Part shown: positions 18,095 through 26,310 of the stretch, piece by piece | Position numbering within the stretch: the first letter of the stretch is position 1 | Layout: each line of letters starts with the position of its first letter | DNA from: Leptospira_A sp046736045 | Lineage (GTDB): Bacteria > Spirochaetota > Leptospiria > Leptospirales > Leptospiraceae | Direction of reading: 5' to 3' | DNA: 64,000 bases | Assembly: GCF_046736045.1 (NCBI RefSeq) | Contig: NZ_CP177134.1 | Location: forward strand, 682,001 to 746,000 | Made by a program: the position numbers and the translations under genes | Notes under the pieces: generated by a model | What the model saw: only the letters and a program-made list of their open reading frames with translations | Database searches by the model: none | Told to the model about the DNA's origin: nothing

Positions 18095-19900
18095 CTACTG
18101 AATATAGCCTTGTTTACGAAGTATATTGATTGCGTCTGTTTCCAGTTTGTCCGAACGATTGTATTCTTTTTTATGATTCCCCGATCTCCAAATTTGTAAA
18201 CGGATTTCATTCACTTCTTTCGGAGAACCGATTCTGGAATCATAAAGCGTCTCGCAATTGACGGAGCAACCAACAGGAGTTAAATCAAAAGAGCCTACGC
18301 CCAAATGTTGGTTTGTAATTTCCAAGTCATTATGAAATAAACGGAAATTAGGAAAAGTAACATCAGGATAAACTTCAAATGTAATTTCCAAATCCTCAGG
18401 TTTTATTTTTCTATCACCCGTCTGATCCATATTCCAGATAACGTTCAATTGCCTTTCGGTTCCGGAGATTTCCAAATCGGGGTTTGTGTTTTTTTTGAGA
18501 ATGCGGATTTTTCCCACATTCACCTGAGCGACAGCTTTTAAAATTCCTTTCTTCAATTCACCCCGGTTCAATCGGATCGTATAACGGGTTAAATTCGGTT
18601 CTGTCAGCCGGATGCGGGACCATAGAGATTCAATTCTCTCTTTCAGATCATTTGAAAAGTTTGAAGTTTTAATTTCAGAAATATCTAAAAATCGAATGGG
18701 ATGCGTTTGTTCCGGATCTTTGGAAACATCATAAAAATAAAAAGTTTCCCTGCCAACTCCCCCTTCCCAAAATCTGCCCAACTCGTGAAACCGGTAGGAC
18801 CGTTGGAGAAGGAAATCATTTCCCTGCCCGATTCCTTGAGTGGATCTGGTTTCTCCGTAGTACAAGCGTTTTTTGGTCTCTTCCCCACGAATGATCGGGA
18901 AGAGGCTTTCTCCATCCAAATCGGTTTTTTTTTCAATACCTAATAATTCCAAAATCGTAGGATACAAATCAATCGAACGGGTTCGATTTTTAAAAACGGT
19001 ATTTGAAGTTTGATTTGGAAATTTGATCAAAAGAGGAACGGAAATATTTTCCAAAAACAAATCCTGTCCATGCCCGAAAAAAGTATTGGTGCCTGTAAAA
19101 GGAGAAATGGCATGTTCGGGATGCATCACCTCACCGTGGTCAGCTGTAATGATAATACAGGTATTGTCCCAAAGGCCGTTCTTCTTCAAAGCATCGAATA
19201 CTACAGACAACTCTTCGTCTATATAAGCGACTTCACCGAGATAATCTCTCTTTCTTTCTTCCATGATTTCATCGGATCGGATTCTTTCCCGAAAGCCGGG
19301 AGGGGGAGTGTAAGGTTTATGAGGGTCATTGAAATTTAAAAAAAAGAAAAACGGTTTTTTTGTTTTTGAAAATGATGTGATGACTTCCAGACTCTTTTTA
19401 GTAATCTGAGGAGTATCATTGCTCAAATGCGAATATTCATACAATGTTTGAAAGCCTACATTCACTCCCAAGCCGTTTTTGTCGGTGACAAAAGGATTGT
19501 TGCCGACCATGACCGTATTGACTCCGTTTTGCGATAACAATTCAGGCAATGGGTTTTGTTCCGATTCATAAAAGGCAGCCACTTCGTTTTTAGGAGTGGG
19601 GTAATCCCAAAAGTTAACAGGATTACGCGAAGCATATTTTCCCGTAAAAAATACAAGCGTTGAAGGTCTCGTCCATGCGGCATTGACCAGATGATTTGTG
19701 AATACATAAGAAGTTTTGGAAAACTTTTCCAATTCGGGCGTAACTCCGTATCTCCCGATCACATCACCCCGCAAGGAATCGATCACAATCCAAACGATAT
19801 TCGGTTTATAAGAAGATACGGAAACGGAAGAATGTATTTTCGGAGAAGGTTTACAGAAAGACAGGAAAAAAACGGATAAAAGAAAGCAGACAGGCTTCAA
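18095..19900 (-). CDS. Sulfatase-fold lipoprotein with Thr nucleophile
   Basis: 601 aa, alkaline-phosphatase superfamily. The lipoprotein signal ends FLSFC (Cys16). Metal-binding motifs are visible: NIVWIVIDSLRGD, NFNDPHKPY and ITADHGE. At the place of the sulfatase C-x-P-S-R motif the sequence is AWTRPSTLVFFTG, so Thr77 replaces the formylglycine Cys. Family members with Thr there are often phosphotransferases or phosphodiesterases, so a true sulfatase is less likely. Residues about 400-600 form a separate beta-rich domain. The start codon is TTG (no ATG in frame nearby) and overlaps the stop of the SMR-like gene as TTGA, so translation is probably coupled. Modification of an envelope lipid or glycan is inferred. 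Confidence 0.85.
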   Translation of the reverse strand: MKPVCFLLSVFFLSFCKPSPKIHSSVSVSSYKPNIVWIVIDSLRGDVIGRYGVTPELEKFSKTSYVFTNHLVNAAWTRPSTLVFFTGKYASRNPVNFWDYPTPKNEVAAFYESEQNPLPELLSQNGVNTVMVGNNPFVTDKNGLGVNVGFQTLYEYSHLSNDTPQITKKSLEVITSFSKTKKPFFFFLNFNDPHKPYTPPPGFRERIRSDEIMEERKRDYLGEVAYIDEELSVVFDALKKNGLWDNTCIIITADHGEVMHPEHAISPFTGTNTFFGHGQDLFLENISVPLLIKFPNQTSNTVFKNRTRSIDLYPTILELLGIEKKTDLDGESLFPIIRGEETKKRLYYGETRSTQGIGQGNDFLLQRSYRFHELGRFWEGGVGRETFYFYDVSKDPEQTHPIRFLDISEIKTSNFSNDLKERIESLWSRIRLTEPNLTRYTIRLNRGELKKGILKAVAQVNVGKIRILKKNTNPDLEISGTERQLNVIWNMDQTGDRKIKPEDLEITFEVYPDVTFPNFRLFHNDLEITNQHLGVGSFDLTPVGCSVNCETLYDSRIGSPKEVNEIRLQIWRSGNHKKEYNRSDKLETDAINILRKQGYIQ

Positions 19901-20286
19901 GATTCAACATCAAACATCTGCAAGGCGGTAAGCCATACGCCGACCATAATAAAAGCAATCCCGATCCACTGAGTCCAATTCAATCTTTCTTTGAAAAAGA
20001 AGGCAGATGCCATAAGAACAATGATAAATCCACTGGAAGTGAACACCGGATAGGCGAGAGAAAGTTTAAGTCCCTTGCCCAATACAAACCGATAACCGAG
20101 AAGCGCCAAACCGAACGAAGCAAGGCCGGCGATAAAATAAGGATTCAATATGGTCCAAATGATCCCAACGGGGGAAGATGCGCCCTGATTCTGTGCATCT
20201 TGCAGTGAAGATGATTTAATCAATATATTCGCAAGAGCATTGAAGAATACGGCTATACAGAAGACTAGGATGATCTGGACTTGCAT
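19897..20286 (-). CDS. Small four-helix SMR/EamA-like transporter
   Basis: 129 aa from the ATG at 20286 (MQVQIILVFCIAVFFNAL). The frame opens earlier, but the upstream codons approach the divergent hydrolase gene and lack family features. Four hydrophobic helices are visible, with the EamA-like ending AYPVFTSSGFIIVLMASAFF, then FKERLNWTQWIGIAFIMVG. Such half-size proteins act as dimers and include drug exporters (EmrE) and lipid-linked sugar flippase subunits (ArnE/ArnF). Coupling by overlap to a sulfatase-fold lipoprotein gene favours a role in moving an envelope precursor, but that is inference. Confidence 0.8.
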   Translation of the reverse strand: MQVQIILVFCIAVFFNALANILIKSSSLQDAQNQGASSPVGIIWTILNPYFIAGLASFGLALLGYRFVLGKGLKLSLAYPVFTSSGFIIVLMASAFFFKERLNWTQWIGIAFIMVGVWLTALQMFDVES

Positions 20287-20333
20287 GAGATACTGGCAAT
20301 TTGGAATGATTGGGAAGTAGGTCAAATAGAAAA

Positions 20334-21164
20334 ATGAAAACAAAATCCTTTGCTTTCCGAGGAATCAATTTAGCATACTACGACTCAGAATCCGACAAAC
20401 CTCCCCTTCTCTTCTGCCATGCCAACGGATACAGCGCAGGCTGTTATCAGTACTACCACGAAGCATTGGAAAAAGATTATCGAATCTTAGCTTTGGATTT
20501 TGCAGGACATGGAAAAAGCGATTTCAGTTTGGATTTCAAAAACTGGAATTTTTTCCGGGACCAGGTTTTATCCCTTCTTGATTACGAAAAAATCAATTCG
20601 ATCAAAACCATCGGACATTCTTTGGGCGGAGCTTCCACATTACTTGCATCCGTCAAAGAGCCGGAACGATTTGAAAAATTGATCGCATTCGATCCTGTCA
20701 TCCTCGGTTGGAAAATGATCACTCTGGCGAAAATTTTCAGTAACCCGTTGGCAAAAGGCGCATCCAAGCGCAGAAAAACATTCAACTCGATCGAACTTGT
20801 CAGAAGATCCTACAGGAAATTCCCCGCCTTTGCAAAGTTTGATGATCATGTTTTCGAAGATTATTTGAATTCGTGCATCCGAGAGACCGGAAACGGAAAA
20901 GAAGTCGAATTATGTTGTGATCCGAGAGTGGAAGCACAAATCTTCGGTGACTCTCACTATCATATCTTTCTGAATTTTTACCGCATAACAAAAGAAGTTC
21001 ATGTAATCATTCCCGAACAATACGAAGTTTGCAGTCCGGATCTGGCTCGGCTCATCACTCGAAAAAATCAAAACTCTTCAGTTACCATTTGGCCGGAGAT
21101 CACTCACTTTTTCCCTTTCGAAAATCCCAAACAAACGTTAGATTGGATAAAAGAAAAGTTATAG
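20334..21164 (+). CDS. Alpha/beta-hydrolase
   Basis: 276 aa from the ATG at 20334 (MKTKSFAFRGINLAYYD). The oxyanion region is LLFCHANGYSAGCYQ, the nucleophile elbow is GHSLGG (Ser), a following strand is LIAFDPVILG, and the catalytic His is probably in ITHFFPF near the C-terminus. The group includes lipases, esterases and haloperoxidase-like enzymes; the substrate is not predictable. There is no signal peptide, so it is cytosolic. It is divergent from the transporter-sulfatase pair across about 50 bp and is followed by the repeat-rich intergenic region. Confidence 0.88.
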   Translation: MKTKSFAFRGINLAYYDSESDKPPLLFCHANGYSAGCYQYYHEALEKDYRILALDFAGHGKSDFSLDFKNWNFFRDQVLSLLDYEKINSIKTIGHSLGGASTLLASVKEPERFEKLIAFDPVILGWKMITLAKIFSNPLAKGASKRRKTFNSIELVRRSYRKFPAFAKFDDHVFEDYLNSCIRETGNGKEVELCCDPRVEAQIFGDSHYHIFLNFYRITKEVHVIIPEQYEVCSPDLARLITRKNQNSSVTIWPEITHFFPFENPKQTLDWIKEKL

Positions 21165-21199
21165 CGCCTCGCATATATGATATGATCAGGATACAATCG

Positions 21200-21268
21200 T
21201 AGAATCGACCAGGCTCTACGCTGCAATCTTTGCTCCGCAAAGGATTTCCGCTACGATCCTTGGCGCAG
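21200..21268 (-). repeat. Dispersed repeat B, copy 1 (inverted)
   Basis: Read on the minus strand it contains GGATCGTAGCGGAAATCCTT, then TTGCGGAGCAAAGATTGCAG and CGTAGAGCCTGGTCG. Copy 2 at 21570-21635 has the same blocks on the plus strand with scattered substitutions. The copies face each other about 300 bp apart. Confidence 0.75.
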
Positions 21269-21410
21269 GAGTATAAATCTAAAGACCAATTAATTCTTAT
21301 TACTGCAGTCAATGCGCAAACAATACAGGAACTTGTAAACACAGGCAAAAAGGCGAACTTATTCTAAAAAAATTTAGGAGTTTTGCAAAAGTAACGGACA
21401 AATCAATAAA

Positions 21411-21541
21411 TTTATGTTAGGTGTTTGGCAGAAACCCACAAGCCACACCCCCCAACCCCTTCTTCGCGCCAATAGAAGCGAAGAAGTATTCGAAGAATCA
21501 TCAGCGAAGCTGATCTCGGGTGGGGGATTTTAATATTCTCC
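21411..21541 (-). repeat. Dispersed intergenic repeat A, copy 2, with hairpin insert
   Basis: Read on the minus strand it begins GAATATTAAAATCCCCCACC, continues GGGGTTGGGGGGTGTGGCTT and ends CACCTAACATAAA, matching copy 1 at 6688-6763. Between the C-tract and the G-tract it carries about 60 extra bases made of three stem-loops: CTTCTTCGC/GCGAAGAAG (21459-21486), ATTC/GAAT (about 21489) and ATCAGC/GCTGAT (about 21499-21513). Confidence 0.72.
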
Positions 21542-21569
21542 GGATAAGTTATGTCACATGATCAATCTC

Positions 21570-21635
21570 CGCGCAACGGATCGTAACGGAAATCCTTCGC
21601 GTCAAGCGAAGATTGGAGTGAAGAGCCGGATCGGG
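21570..21635 (+). repeat. Dispersed repeat B, copy 2
   Basis: Contains GGATCGTAACGGAAATCCTT, then a CGCG/AAGCGAAGATTGGAG block and AGAGCCGGATCG. It aligns with the reverse complement of 21200-21268 over about 60 bp with a handful of differences. Confidence 0.75.
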
Positions 21636-21637
21636 TA

Positions 21638-21660
21638 TTATATGATTTCAAATCATATAA
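21638..21660. promoter_or_regulatory. Perfect 23-bp palindrome
   Basis: Two 11-base arms (TTATATGATTT and AAATCATATAA) surround a single C. It is AT-rich, directly follows repeat B copy 2 and lies 45 bp past the stop of the minus-strand lipoprotein gene. It could be a protein-binding site or part of a transcription end; the T content of the arms is not a classic terminator. Confidence 0.55.
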
Positions 21661-21704
21661 CGGCTTCGATGCGCCAAGCTAAAACAAAAACATTCGAACG
21701 AATT

Positions 21705-23843
21705 TCAGTAACCGTTCGTTTCGTAACCATACAAGCGAACATTCGTTATTTGATTTCCTGAACCAATATCTCCGCAATGATTGGGAGCAACGAAACTTGC
21801 TTTTGACAATTTTCCGTGACCTTGGTAAGAAGCTATGTTCGGAGTATAGATACAATCTTCACCGGATTCACAAAAAAGATTATCGTTACCGATTCCATCA
21901 CCAAGAATTTCGCTTGCATTTCGCAAATGAACGATTTGGCAAAAATTGCCGGCAGCCGCTTTGGCTCCCCTCAGAATGGAAGAACAAGCTTCATCGGTAT
22001 TGCCCGTTCCTGAAATTGTATGAAACATCGGTTTGGCGGGATCGGGACAAGGATTTGTATTTTTTAAAATCGTATCGCTCGCACGAAGAGACCAATCGTA
22101 AATCCTGCAAGCCCCTCCGCAATTTCCTCGCATAGCAGGCGTATATGTTATCAAAGAATCATTAACACCCCAAGCACGATAAGGGTTCTGCATCAAATCA
22201 TAAAATCGTATTTCATTTGGAACCGCACCAGGCGCATAATAGCCCGCAACGTCATAAGAATTTTTATCATCATCCTGGACAACCGGCCCGACAAAGCTAA
22301 TATCCGGAGAAAAACCTGCATACAAATCAAAATCCGAAAATCCGTTTTTTCCGCAAGTTGCGGCAATGATTCCCGGATTTGTTCCACCCGTTACATTGCA
22401 TGAGGCAACTATGCTCGTTTTAAAATTCCCCGAAAAATAGGAATTACTAATATTCGATATATCAAGGTTTCCGATAAGAGAAGCATAATTCAAAACCTTT
22501 ATATCCATATCAGTAGTTGCCGTACTATATAAATTGAGCGAATACGAACTACTATTTATAAAACCCAAGTTTATATCGGTAATATGATTGAATGGAATGC
22601 CGGCACTGGTTTGGTGAACAAGCCCCGGAAGACCTGCATTAGCAATCGTTAACTCTCGTATCAAAAAGCCACTGTTCTCGGCAGTTCCCGCATTTCCCGC
22701 CATAAAGGCTTCCGAACTGGATGAGGAAAAAATAGTGACATCGGAAAATGCCTGATTGAAGATTCTGGAACCGGCAGCCGATATATAGAGATTGATTGCG
22801 TTAGCGTCAGATCCGCCAACTAACACCGATTTGAAAACGTTCGCTTCCGTAACGGTTCCCGACGAATTCACCCTGATTCCTTCTCCGGAAGATCCGCCAC
22901 CAAACAAACGCAAATTTTTATACATACCCATAGATCCGTAAATCAAAAGCATGGTACCTTGTATCGAGTTGATCGAAACTTCCCTCACATAAGCAAATCG
23001 GGAAGTGGAATTGATAGTTATCATATTCAGTGGAGAACTTCCCTGTATAAGTCCTTCCAGATAAGGAAAATTCCCGTTGAAAACCAACCAATCCACAGCG
23101 GGAACATTAACTACGGTTGCAGACGACTGAATCACTCCCAGTTTGGAAGAATTAAAAGTAGTTGTACCGGATACATTGAGATCCGAGCCAATGTAAAACA
23201 AATCATAGGAATTACCGATGATTCCACCTGTTGTAGGAAACGGATAAATCGGATTCTTCCACCAAACCTTTGAATCGGATTGACCGACCAAATTTCCGTT
23301 TAGGTAAACAAAAATCCGAATCGGTTTAAAATGAAGCGTTTTAGAATCCACCAGATCACCCAATTTTTTTCCAGGAAGCAATGACGTAGACGTTAGTCGG
23401 ATTCCTCCTTCGGGATGCAGGCTGCATGTATAAAAAAATGCCTTTTCCGTATCTTCCGCAGAATATCCGTTACACGAATTTGGTGAAAGTGCACCCCAAC
23501 TGACCCGAACCGACCTCATTTCTCCTGCATGGATACAAGCGGAATACCCACCTGTTTCGTTACCGTCGCAAGGAGTGTTGGAAGCGGAAAAATAATCTTT
23601 ACCGTCGTTCTTGATATAATCCAACCAATAGTCTCTGCCGGAATAAAGCGATTCGATAGAAGATACGGAAGGAAAAGCGGAGACACCGCAATGGGCGGAA
23701 TGATCACCCAAGACAGCTTTTCCCAATAAAGTTGTCAGAAATCCTTCGGACTTCAAATCACATGAATTTTGAAAAGAAAGAGAATTACAATTTATAAATG
23801 CATTCGAAAATAAGAAAATAATAATAAAGCAATGTCTCAACAT
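21705..23843 (-). CDS. Beta-helix-type lipoprotein
   Basis: 712 aa from the ATG at 23843 (MLRHCFIIIFLFSNAFINC, lipobox at Cys19); a TTG ten codons upstream is the only longer option. Residues about 230-500 are Asn/Ser/Gly-rich with short strands and turns (NFPYLEGLIQGSSPLNMITI, YKNLRLFGGGSSGEGIRV, FIRELTIANAGLPGLV), the look of a right-handed parallel beta-helix. Cysteines are paired across the N-terminal and C-terminal thirds (CDGNETGGYSACIHAG, GNCGGACRIYDW, LFCESGEDC), suggesting disulfides and an exported location. The C-terminus ends NVRLYGYETNGY. No catalytic signature is seen; surface binding is a guess. It stands alone between the repeat region and lpdA. Confidence 0.82.
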   Translation of the reverse strand: MLRHCFIIIFLFSNAFINCNSLSFQNSCDLKSEGFLTTLLGKAVLGDHSAHCGVSAFPSVSSIESLYSGRDYWLDYIKNDGKDYFSASNTPCDGNETGGYSACIHAGEMRSVRVSWGALSPNSCNGYSAEDTEKAFFYTCSLHPEGGIRLTSTSLLPGKKLGDLVDSKTLHFKPIRIFVYLNGNLVGQSDSKVWWKNPIYPFPTTGGIIGNSYDLFYIGSDLNVSGTTTFNSSKLGVIQSSATVVNVPAVDWLVFNGNFPYLEGLIQGSSPLNMITINSTSRFAYVREVSINSIQGTMLLIYGSMGMYKNLRLFGGGSSGEGIRVNSSGTVTEANVFKSVLVGGSDANAINLYISAAGSRIFNQAFSDVTIFSSSSSEAFMAGNAGTAENSGFLIRELTIANAGLPGLVHQTSAGIPFNHITDINLGFINSSSYSLNLYSTATTDMDIKVLNYASLIGNLDISNISNSYFSGNFKTSIVASCNVTGGTNPGIIAATCGKNGFSDFDLYAGFSPDISFVGPVVQDDDKNSYDVAGYYAPGAVPNEIRFYDLMQNPYRAWGVNDSLITYTPAMRGNCGGACRIYDWSLRASDTILKNTNPCPDPAKPMFHTISGTGNTDEACSSILRGAKAAAGNFCQIVHLRNASEILGDGIGNDNLFCESGEDCIYTPNIASYQGHGKLSKASFVAPNHCGDIGSGNQITNVRLYGYETNGY

Positions 23844-23972
23844 AATAAACGAAATGATTTTAACCGGAACCAAACCGATAAAACCAGCAGAATATCCGCG
23901 GAAATTCTTACAAACTCAAATCACCAAAAAAATTATAGCGAAGTATATGACAGAAATGAATTTCAGAAATGA

Positions 23973-24000
23973 CCCGCCCTACAACCAAAACGTAGGCGGG
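23973..24000 (-). terminator. GC-rich stem-loop downstream of lpdA
   Basis: CCCGCCCTAC (23973-23982) pairs with GTAGGCGGG (23992-24000) with one bulge, 20 bases beyond the lpdA stop. No good T run follows on the minus strand, so it may stabilise the transcript end rather than terminate by itself. Confidence 0.45.
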
Positions 24001-24020
24001 ATCGGAAAGGGGAAAAAGTT

Positions 24021-25448
24021 CTAAATATTAATCGCTTCTCCTAACACTGCGGCTGCGGCTTCCATAATTCCTTCGGAAATCGTAGGATGAGCATGAATGG
24101 TATTGGCAAGTTCCCTTACAGTAATTTCCATATTGGCACCTAATGTCAATTCAGCGATCAATTCCGTAGCGCCGCTACCGATGATATGTGCCCCGAGTAT
24201 CTCTCCGTGTTTTTTGTCGGAAATAATTTTGACCAAACCGGTAGTATCACCTTGTGCTTGGGCACGACCGCTCGCTGTAAAAGGAAATTTACCGATCTGC
24301 AATTCATAACCAAGAGAAAGAGCCTTGGTTTCCGAAAGCCCCACGCTTGCCACCTCGGGATGACAATATGTACAACCGGGAATATAATTATAATTCAGCG
24401 GATGAACCGTGATCTTATGAGGATTGCCGTTCCGAATCGAAATATCTTCGGAAGCGCGTATCCCTTCCGCACTTGCAACATGTGCTAAGGAAGGTGTGGC
24501 GATACAATCGCCTATTGAATAAATAGTATCTACGGAAGTTCTATACCTTGCATCTACATCGATAAAACCGTTTTTGGTTTTTATGCCGATCTGCTCCAAT
24601 CCGATATTACTCGTGTTTGGTGCAATTCCCACACCTACAATCACTCTGTCAAATTTCAACTTTTCTTTTTTTGCCGATTTACGATCTTGCAGAACAAGTT
24701 CTACTCCATCCGTAGAAACGGTTGCTGACTCTACCGCATAACTAAGATATTGTTCTATTTCTCTTTTTTTATAACTTTTTTCCAGGATTTGCGAAATCTC
24801 CGCATCCTCGTTTGGCAAAAGATGATCTTGAAATTCAATGATGGTTACTTTCGAACCCATTGATTGGTAAAAATCGGCAAACTCCACTCCGATTGCTCCC
24901 GCTCCGATGATAGCGAGGCTTTTAGGAACCGTTTTCTGAATCATCGCTTCTTTTGCGGAAAGCACCTTATCTCCGTCAAACGGTAAAAAAGGAAGTGCTT
25001 TGTTTTTGGCTCCGACCGCCAGGATGATATGATCTGCGGAAACCGAAGTGATTTCACCTTTCTCATTTTTGATTTCAATATTGGATTTGTCTTTCAGGGC
25101 GGCGTCTCCGCTGAGAACGGTGATTTTGTTTTTTTTCATCAAAAATTCAACACCTTTTGCCATTTGATCGGCAACAGAGCGGGAACGTTTGATCACTTGT
25201 TCAAATTCTACCGATATGTTTTCAGCTTTTAATCCGAAACTCGCCGCTTTTTTCAAATGCTCCAAAACATGAGCACTCTCTAACAGAGCTTTGGTGGGAA
25301 TACATCCCCAATTCAAACAAATTCCACCGAGCCTTTCTCTTTCAATGATTGCCGTAGTAAGACCCAATTGCGCCGAACGAATGGCAGCGACATAACCACC
25401 AGGCCCTCCACCGATCACTACTACTTGGAATTTGGATGTATCAGTCAT
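24021..25448 (-). CDS. lpdA: Dihydrolipoyl dehydrogenase (E3)
   Basis: 475 aa flavoprotein disulfide reductase, the E3 subunit of 2-oxoacid dehydrogenase complexes and the glycine cleavage system. An FAD-binding GGGPGGYVAA opens the protein; the redox disulfide is GGICLNWGCIPTKALL; the NAD site is IGAGAIGVEFADF; the second FAD motif is IYSIGDC; the catalytic His-Glu dyad is HAHPTISE near the C-terminus. The Met in MTDTSKFQ is preceded by GGGAGAA at good spacing, so I prefer 25448 to a start four codons upstream. No E1 or E2 gene is adjacent. It reads from near the methyltransferase gene and is followed by a GC-rich stem-loop. Confidence 0.96.
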   Translation of the reverse strand: MTDTSKFQVVVIGGGPGGYVAAIRSAQLGLTTAIIERERLGGICLNWGCIPTKALLESAHVLEHLKKAASFGLKAENISVEFEQVIKRSRSVADQMAKGVEFLMKKNKITVLSGDAALKDKSNIEIKNEKGEITSVSADHIILAVGAKNKALPFLPFDGDKVLSAKEAMIQKTVPKSLAIIGAGAIGVEFADFYQSMGSKVTIIEFQDHLLPNEDAEISQILEKSYKKREIEQYLSYAVESATVSTDGVELVLQDRKSAKKEKLKFDRVIVGVGIAPNTSNIGLEQIGIKTKNGFIDVDARYRTSVDTIYSIGDCIATPSLAHVASAEGIRASEDISIRNGNPHKITVHPLNYNYIPGCTYCHPEVASVGLSETKALSLGYELQIGKFPFTASGRAQAQGDTTGLVKIISDKKHGEILGAHIIGSGATELIAELTLGANMEITVRELANTIHAHPTISEGIMEAAAAVLGEAINI

Positions 25449-25490
25449 ATATTCTCCCAACTCATTGGGATAACAGGTGAGAAAAGGAAG

Positions 25491-26231
25491 TCAAGACCTC
25501 TTTTTTGCTACGACGAGAATCCTTGCCCCTGTTTTTAAGTATTTCTCCTCAGCATAACTTCCATAGACATGTAAAATTTCAAACTTCGCGTCTTCAAAAA
25601 AAGCCTGTATCTGCGGATAATGAAATACCCTCATCGTATGGCGGTCTTTTACATCTTTTGAATTCAAATTATAAACGTAATTCACTTCTACAATGGCAAC
25701 ATCGTCTGCTCTTGTCATCCGGAAGCCGCGGTTACGACGAATGGATATATTTCCCTGGCGAACATTACTAACAACAGTTATTGGCTTTCTTTTGATTCGA
25801 TGAATGGGATCGGCATTCCAGATTTCAAAAACAACAAGTCCCGCCTGTTTTAGATTTTTATAAGTATTCCGTAAAAAACCGGCCACAGCATCATCATTGA
25901 GCAGATAATTGAATGTGCCGTAAAGGCAAACAATGGCATCTACCGGTTGTTTTGCGACAAAATCTTCCATTTTGCCGTATTCAAAACGACAGTGAGGGTA
26001 TCTTACTTTTGCAATCTCCAGCATCCTGTGAGAAGCATCCACCCCGAGAACTTTGAAACCCATAGCTTGGATTTCCTTTACATGTTCTCCGGTTCCGCAA
26101 CCAACATCGATGATGGTTCCGATTTTATGCCTTTTGAATGTTTCTCTGAGAAAATCGACTTCTTCCGAAAACTTTCTGCCAGCTTCTTCGATCGTAAAAT
26201 AATATTCAGCTAGCTCGGTATAAAGTTTCAT
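25491..26231 (-). CDS. SAM-dependent methyltransferase
   Basis: 246 aa class I methyltransferase. Motif I is TIIDVGCGTGEHVKEI, motif II ends VLGVDAS, and a strand-loop AIVCLYGTFNYLL follows at the motif IV position. The N-terminal YTELAEYYF resembles small-molecule methyltransferases of the UbiE/Methyltransf_25 type. The substrate is unknown. It lies 42 bp upstream of lpdA on the same strand, so the two may be co-transcribed. It is divergent from the GGDEF-like gene across about 80 bp. Confidence 0.88.
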   Translation of the reverse strand: MKLYTELAEYYFTIEEAGRKFSEEVDFLRETFKRHKIGTIIDVGCGTGEHVKEIQAMGFKVLGVDASHRMLEIAKVRYPHCRFEYGKMEDFVAKQPVDAIVCLYGTFNYLLNDDAVAGFLRNTYKNLKQAGLVVFEIWNADPIHRIKRKPITVVSNVRQGNISIRRNRGFRMTRADDVAIVEVNYVYNLNSKDVKDRHTMRVFHYPQIQAFFEDAKFEILHVYGSYAEEKYLKTGARILVVAKKRS

Positions 26232-26281
26232 TCGGTGGTTCGTTTCGGAGAGAAAATCATTTCAGAGATTTGGAAATCTGC

Positions 26282-26300
26282 CCGTTATAAAGAGTAACGG
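26282..26300. promoter_or_regulatory. Small inverted repeat before the GGDEF-like gene
   Basis: CCGTTA and TAACGG are separated by seven bases, ending 10 bases before the ATG at 26311. It could be an operator or an RNA hairpin controlling translation start. Short enough that chance is possible. Confidence 0.3.
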
Positions 26301-26310
26301 CAAATCTACC

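Larger units (their letters stand above)
21165..21704. other. Gene-free repeat-rich intergenic region
   Basis: 540 bp between a plus-strand hydrolase gene and a minus-strand lipoprotein gene. It holds two inverted copies of repeat B (21200-21268 and 21570-21635), an inverted copy of repeat A with extra hairpins (21411-21541) and a perfect palindrome (21638-21660). The short open frames crossing it follow the repeats and have no start context, so I see no gene here. The convergent flanking genes would both end in it. Confidence 0.75.

Noticed and set aside
21100..21348. Minus-strand open frame of 82 codons with several Cys
   Set aside because: It lies across repeat B copy 1 and the end of the hydrolase gene, has no ribosome site, and its codons reflect the repeat sequence.
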